Below, in pieces: positions 61,989-64,000 of a stretch of DNA of 64,000 nt (positions are counted from its first letter, which is position 1; each line of letters starts with the position of its first letter). The notes beneath the pieces are model-generated. The model was not told the DNA's origin. It worked only from the letters and a program-made list of their open reading frames with translations, and ran no database searches. Both the position numbers and the translations under genes were made by a program. The stretch is from UBA4416 sp040389965 (GTDB lineage: Bacteria > Bacteroidota > Bacteroidia > B-17B0 > Aurantibacillaceae), in NCBI GenBank assembly GCA_040389965.1, contig JAZJZF010000041.1, positions 1 through 64,000 of the forward strand, written 5' to 3'.

Positions 61989-63482
61989 ATGTCGCCTATA
62001 CTTATTATTTTATGCATTTGCCTTTATTTTGGAGGTTTATTGCTTATTGCTTATATCACTTCAAGGAATTCAACTGCCGATAGTTATTTTTTGGGAAATA
62101 AAGCGTCACCCTGGTATGCTGTGGCATTTGGGATGATCGGCGATTCTTTAAGCGGCGTAACCTATATCTCCGTTCCCGGAAAAATAGGGACATCTAATTT
62201 CTCGTATCTGCAACTGGTGATGGGGTATTTTGTAGGTTATTTTATTATTTCTAAAGTACTGCTTCCCATTTATTATAAAATGAACCTTATTTCCATTTAT
62301 ACCTACCTGGAAACGCGATTTGGCAGACATACGCAAAAGGCAGGTGCTTTCTTTTTTATCTTATCGCGTATACTTGGAGCATCCGGTCGTTTATTTTTGG
62401 CAGTGGGTGTCATTCAGTTTTTTGTATTTGATCGTATTACCGCTTTTCATGTTCCGTTTTGGTTAAGTGTATCTATTATCCTTGCGCTTATGCTATTATA
62501 TACTTATAAAGGGGGCATTAAAACACTGGTGTGGACAGATACGTTTCAATCGTTGTTTTTAGTGCTGGGAGTGATTATTTCCATTATTGTGATCATCAAT
62601 AAAATGGATATTGGCGTTGGGAAAGCAGTCTCAAACATTGTAAGTTCCGATTATTCGAACACCTTTTTTTGGGACTGGCATAAATCCAATTTCTTTTTTA
62701 AAGAATTTATCGGTGGTATCTTTATAGCTGCTGCTATGACGGGCCTCGACCAGAATATGATGCAAAAGAATCTAAGCTGTAAATCGTTAGGGGATGCACA
62801 AAAAAATATTTTTTGGTTCAGCATCGTCATGGTTATTGTAACCGTTTTCTTTTTGGCTTTGGGCGCCTTATTGTTTCAGTATTATGATGCAAGTGGTATT
62901 CCTTTACCAACAAATCCTGAAACAGGAAAAGTAATTACGGATAAAGTATTCCCTAATCTGGCACTTAACCATTTGGGCATATTTGCCGGCTTAGTGTTTA
63001 TTATTGGCTTAACCGCAGCTACCTTTAGCAGTGCAGATAGTGTACTGACAACACTTACAACTTCTACCTATGTAGATATGTTAGAGTACGACAGAAATAC
63101 CAAATTAACGGAGAAACAAAAATCGCAACGCAGAACGGTTATTCACATTGGTTTTGCAGTAGTAATGTGGCTGGTAATTATAGTGTTCGATCTTTTAAAT
63201 CAAAGAGCCATTATCGATACCATTTTAATGATTGCCGGTTACACCTATGGGCCTTTATTAGCTTTATTTACATTAGGTCTTTTTACAAAAATAAACCTTA
63301 AAGATAAACTGGTTCCGGTAGTATGTGTACTGGCTCCTGTTATAACGTACTTATTTGCCAATTACCTTGTTAAACCTTATAGCAGCTATGAGATAGGCAA
63401 TGAGCTGATCGTTATAAATGCCCTGATAACCGCGATGGGACTTATACTTGTGAAGGAACGTGCTCAACCGTTAGTCACATAA
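61989..63482 (+). CDS. Sodium:solute symporter (SSS family)
   Basis: The 497-residue protein has about 13 hydrophobic helices and SSS motifs: FGMIGDSLSGVTYISVPGKIG, YLETRFGRHTQKAG and AAMTGLDQNMMQKN. It takes up a small solute with sodium. Substrate cannot be told. It is monocistronic as far as seen. Confidence 0.93.
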   Translation: MSPILIILCICLYFGGLLLIAYITSRNSTADSYFLGNKASPWYAVAFGMIGDSLSGVTYISVPGKIGTSNFSYLQLVMGYFVGYFIISKVLLPIYYKMNLISIYTYLETRFGRHTQKAGAFFFILSRILGASGRLFLAVGVIQFFVFDRITAFHVPFWLSVSIILALMLLYTYKGGIKTLVWTDTFQSLFLVLGVIISIIVIINKMDIGVGKAVSNIVSSDYSNTFFWDWHKSNFFFKEFIGGIFIAAAMTGLDQNMMQKNLSCKSLGDAQKNIFWFSIVMVIVTVFFLALGALLFQYYDASGIPLPTNPETGKVITDKVFPNLALNHLGIFAGLVFIIGLTAATFSSADSVLTTLTTSTYVDMLEYDRNTKLTEKQKSQRRTVIHIGFAVVMWLVIIVFDLLNQRAIIDTILMIAGYTYGPLLALFTLGLFTKINLKDKLVPVVCVLAPVITYLFANYLVKPYSSYEIGNELIVINALITAMGLILVKERAQPLVT

Positions 63483-63516
63483 TTTTAGTGCTGTTCAAAA
63501 AAGAAAGAGCAAATAC

Positions 63517-64000
63517 TTATCTTTTTTCGATCTCAATAGTGCAAAATAAACCCAACTGCTTGCTAAATGGCTTAAGTAACCACTCAAAACTTTTAGCAAC
63601 AGGATACATAAAATAGGGCAGCATAGCGCTTCTTGACACGCCACCGCTTAATACATATAAAAAAGGAGAATGGTATTCAATACGGTTTATTTTAAGTAAA
63701 GGGAAATCTTTAGCAAACTGTTGCAGGTCTCTTTCAAAATAAATGTGGGGTAATGCCTGATTGGAGTTACTCAAGGGATTACCGGCCTGTATTTCCCTTG
63801 GACCGTTTTCTTCAAATGGTTCATGGTGAAAACGCTTATAAATAAATCTTCCAAGGTTTGAATTGGCAGGCTCTATCATAATGATTTTGCCTCCTTTTAT
63901 TAAGGTTCGTTCTGCTTCCTGTAAAAATAAATAGGGGCGTGGAATATGATGAAATACATTCAACATCATAATACATCCGAGTTCATTTTCTTTGTAAGGC
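63517..64000 (-). CDS. SAM-dependent methyltransferase, 5' part outside the window
   Basis: The frame runs from a stop at 63517 to the window edge, about 160 residues. It has MMLNVFHHIPRPYLFLQEAER, a class I methyltransferase motif, then KGGKIIMIEPANS. The SAM-binding motif I is beyond the edge. Substrate unknown. Confidence 0.85.
   Translation of the reverse strand, partial: PYKENELGCIMMLNVFHHIPRPYLFLQEAERTLIKGGKIIMIEPANSNLGRFIYKRFHHEPFEENGPREIQAGNPLSNSNQALPHIYFERDLQQFAKDFPLLKINRIEYHSPFLYVLSGGVSRSAMLPYFMYPVAKSFEWLLKPFSKQLGLFCTIEIEKR

Overview
The window is about 64 kb of an AT-rich genome from the phylum Bacteroidota. Evidence: TAnnTTTG-type promoters, gldA, several PorP/SprF-like proteins, type IX secretion system (T9SS) type A and type B C-terminal sorting domains, bacillithiol synthesis (bshA), LytTR/LytS-style two-component signalling and SusC-free but lipoprotein-rich gene content. 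Genus cannot be fixed from the sequence. A class III polyhydroxyalkanoate (PHA) synthase cluster is a notable trait for this phylum.

Layout. 1-600: tRNA-Ser(UGA) with the decayed 3' part of a large serine recombinase that reads into the antisense of the tRNA, back to back with a 5'-truncated AraC gene; this is a scar of an integrative element. 630-5200: HxlR regulator divergent from azoR-doxX, an AraC regulator divergent from a Tet(X)-like FAD monooxygenase, and a stand-alone DsbD-N-like secreted protein. 5200-9100: an ABC-F ATPase with a structured leader, and two unrecognised membrane proteins transcribed divergently. 9170-13950: a WYL regulator with DinB and GyrI-like genes, then ferredoxin, an autoregulated TetR gene, a small protein and an MFS transporter.

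14075-18106: PHA cluster, phaB and phaJ on the minus strand, divergent from phaE and phaC on the plus strand, with a strong terminator between phaE and phaC. 18200-25870: purT, secreted proteins, a CoA-transferase, a glycine-zipper lipoprotein, an aldehyde dehydrogenase, gldA and rsgA. 25875-37023: a tight five-gene minus-strand operon, adhesin - PorP - adhesin - PorP - OmpA/PD40 protein, that looks like two T9SS type B substrates each with its own PorP/SprF partner. 37173-43814: TetR-TolC-MFP-RND efflux operon.

43972-64000: a lipoprotein, a beta-propeller T9SS type A protein, a LytTR regulator and TPR histidine kinase, a C45-type Ntn-hydrolase, a second type A T9SS protein, a small unknown gene, a relic of the bshA 3' end, a crp-SDR pair that lies between that relic and the intact bshA, an M16 peptidase, engB, an OlsB/GlsB-like acyltransferase, a sodium:solute symporter and a methyltransferase cut by the window edge.

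The most unusual observations are: (i) promoters of the form TTG-N20-TAnnTTTG that end 7-8 nt before the start codon in two unlinked TetR genes and the adhesin operon, implying leaderless mRNAs and shorter proteins than the longest ORFs suggest; (ii) a 14-bp palindrome that exactly fills the promoter spacer of one TetR gene; (iii) the phaE/phaC intergenic terminator; (iv) the in-frame bshA 3' copy flanking a crp-SDR cassette; (v) the recombinase/AraC double truncation at tRNA-Ser. No CRISPR array, rRNA, intact insertion sequence or prophage was seen. No intergenic stretch exceeds 300 bases.
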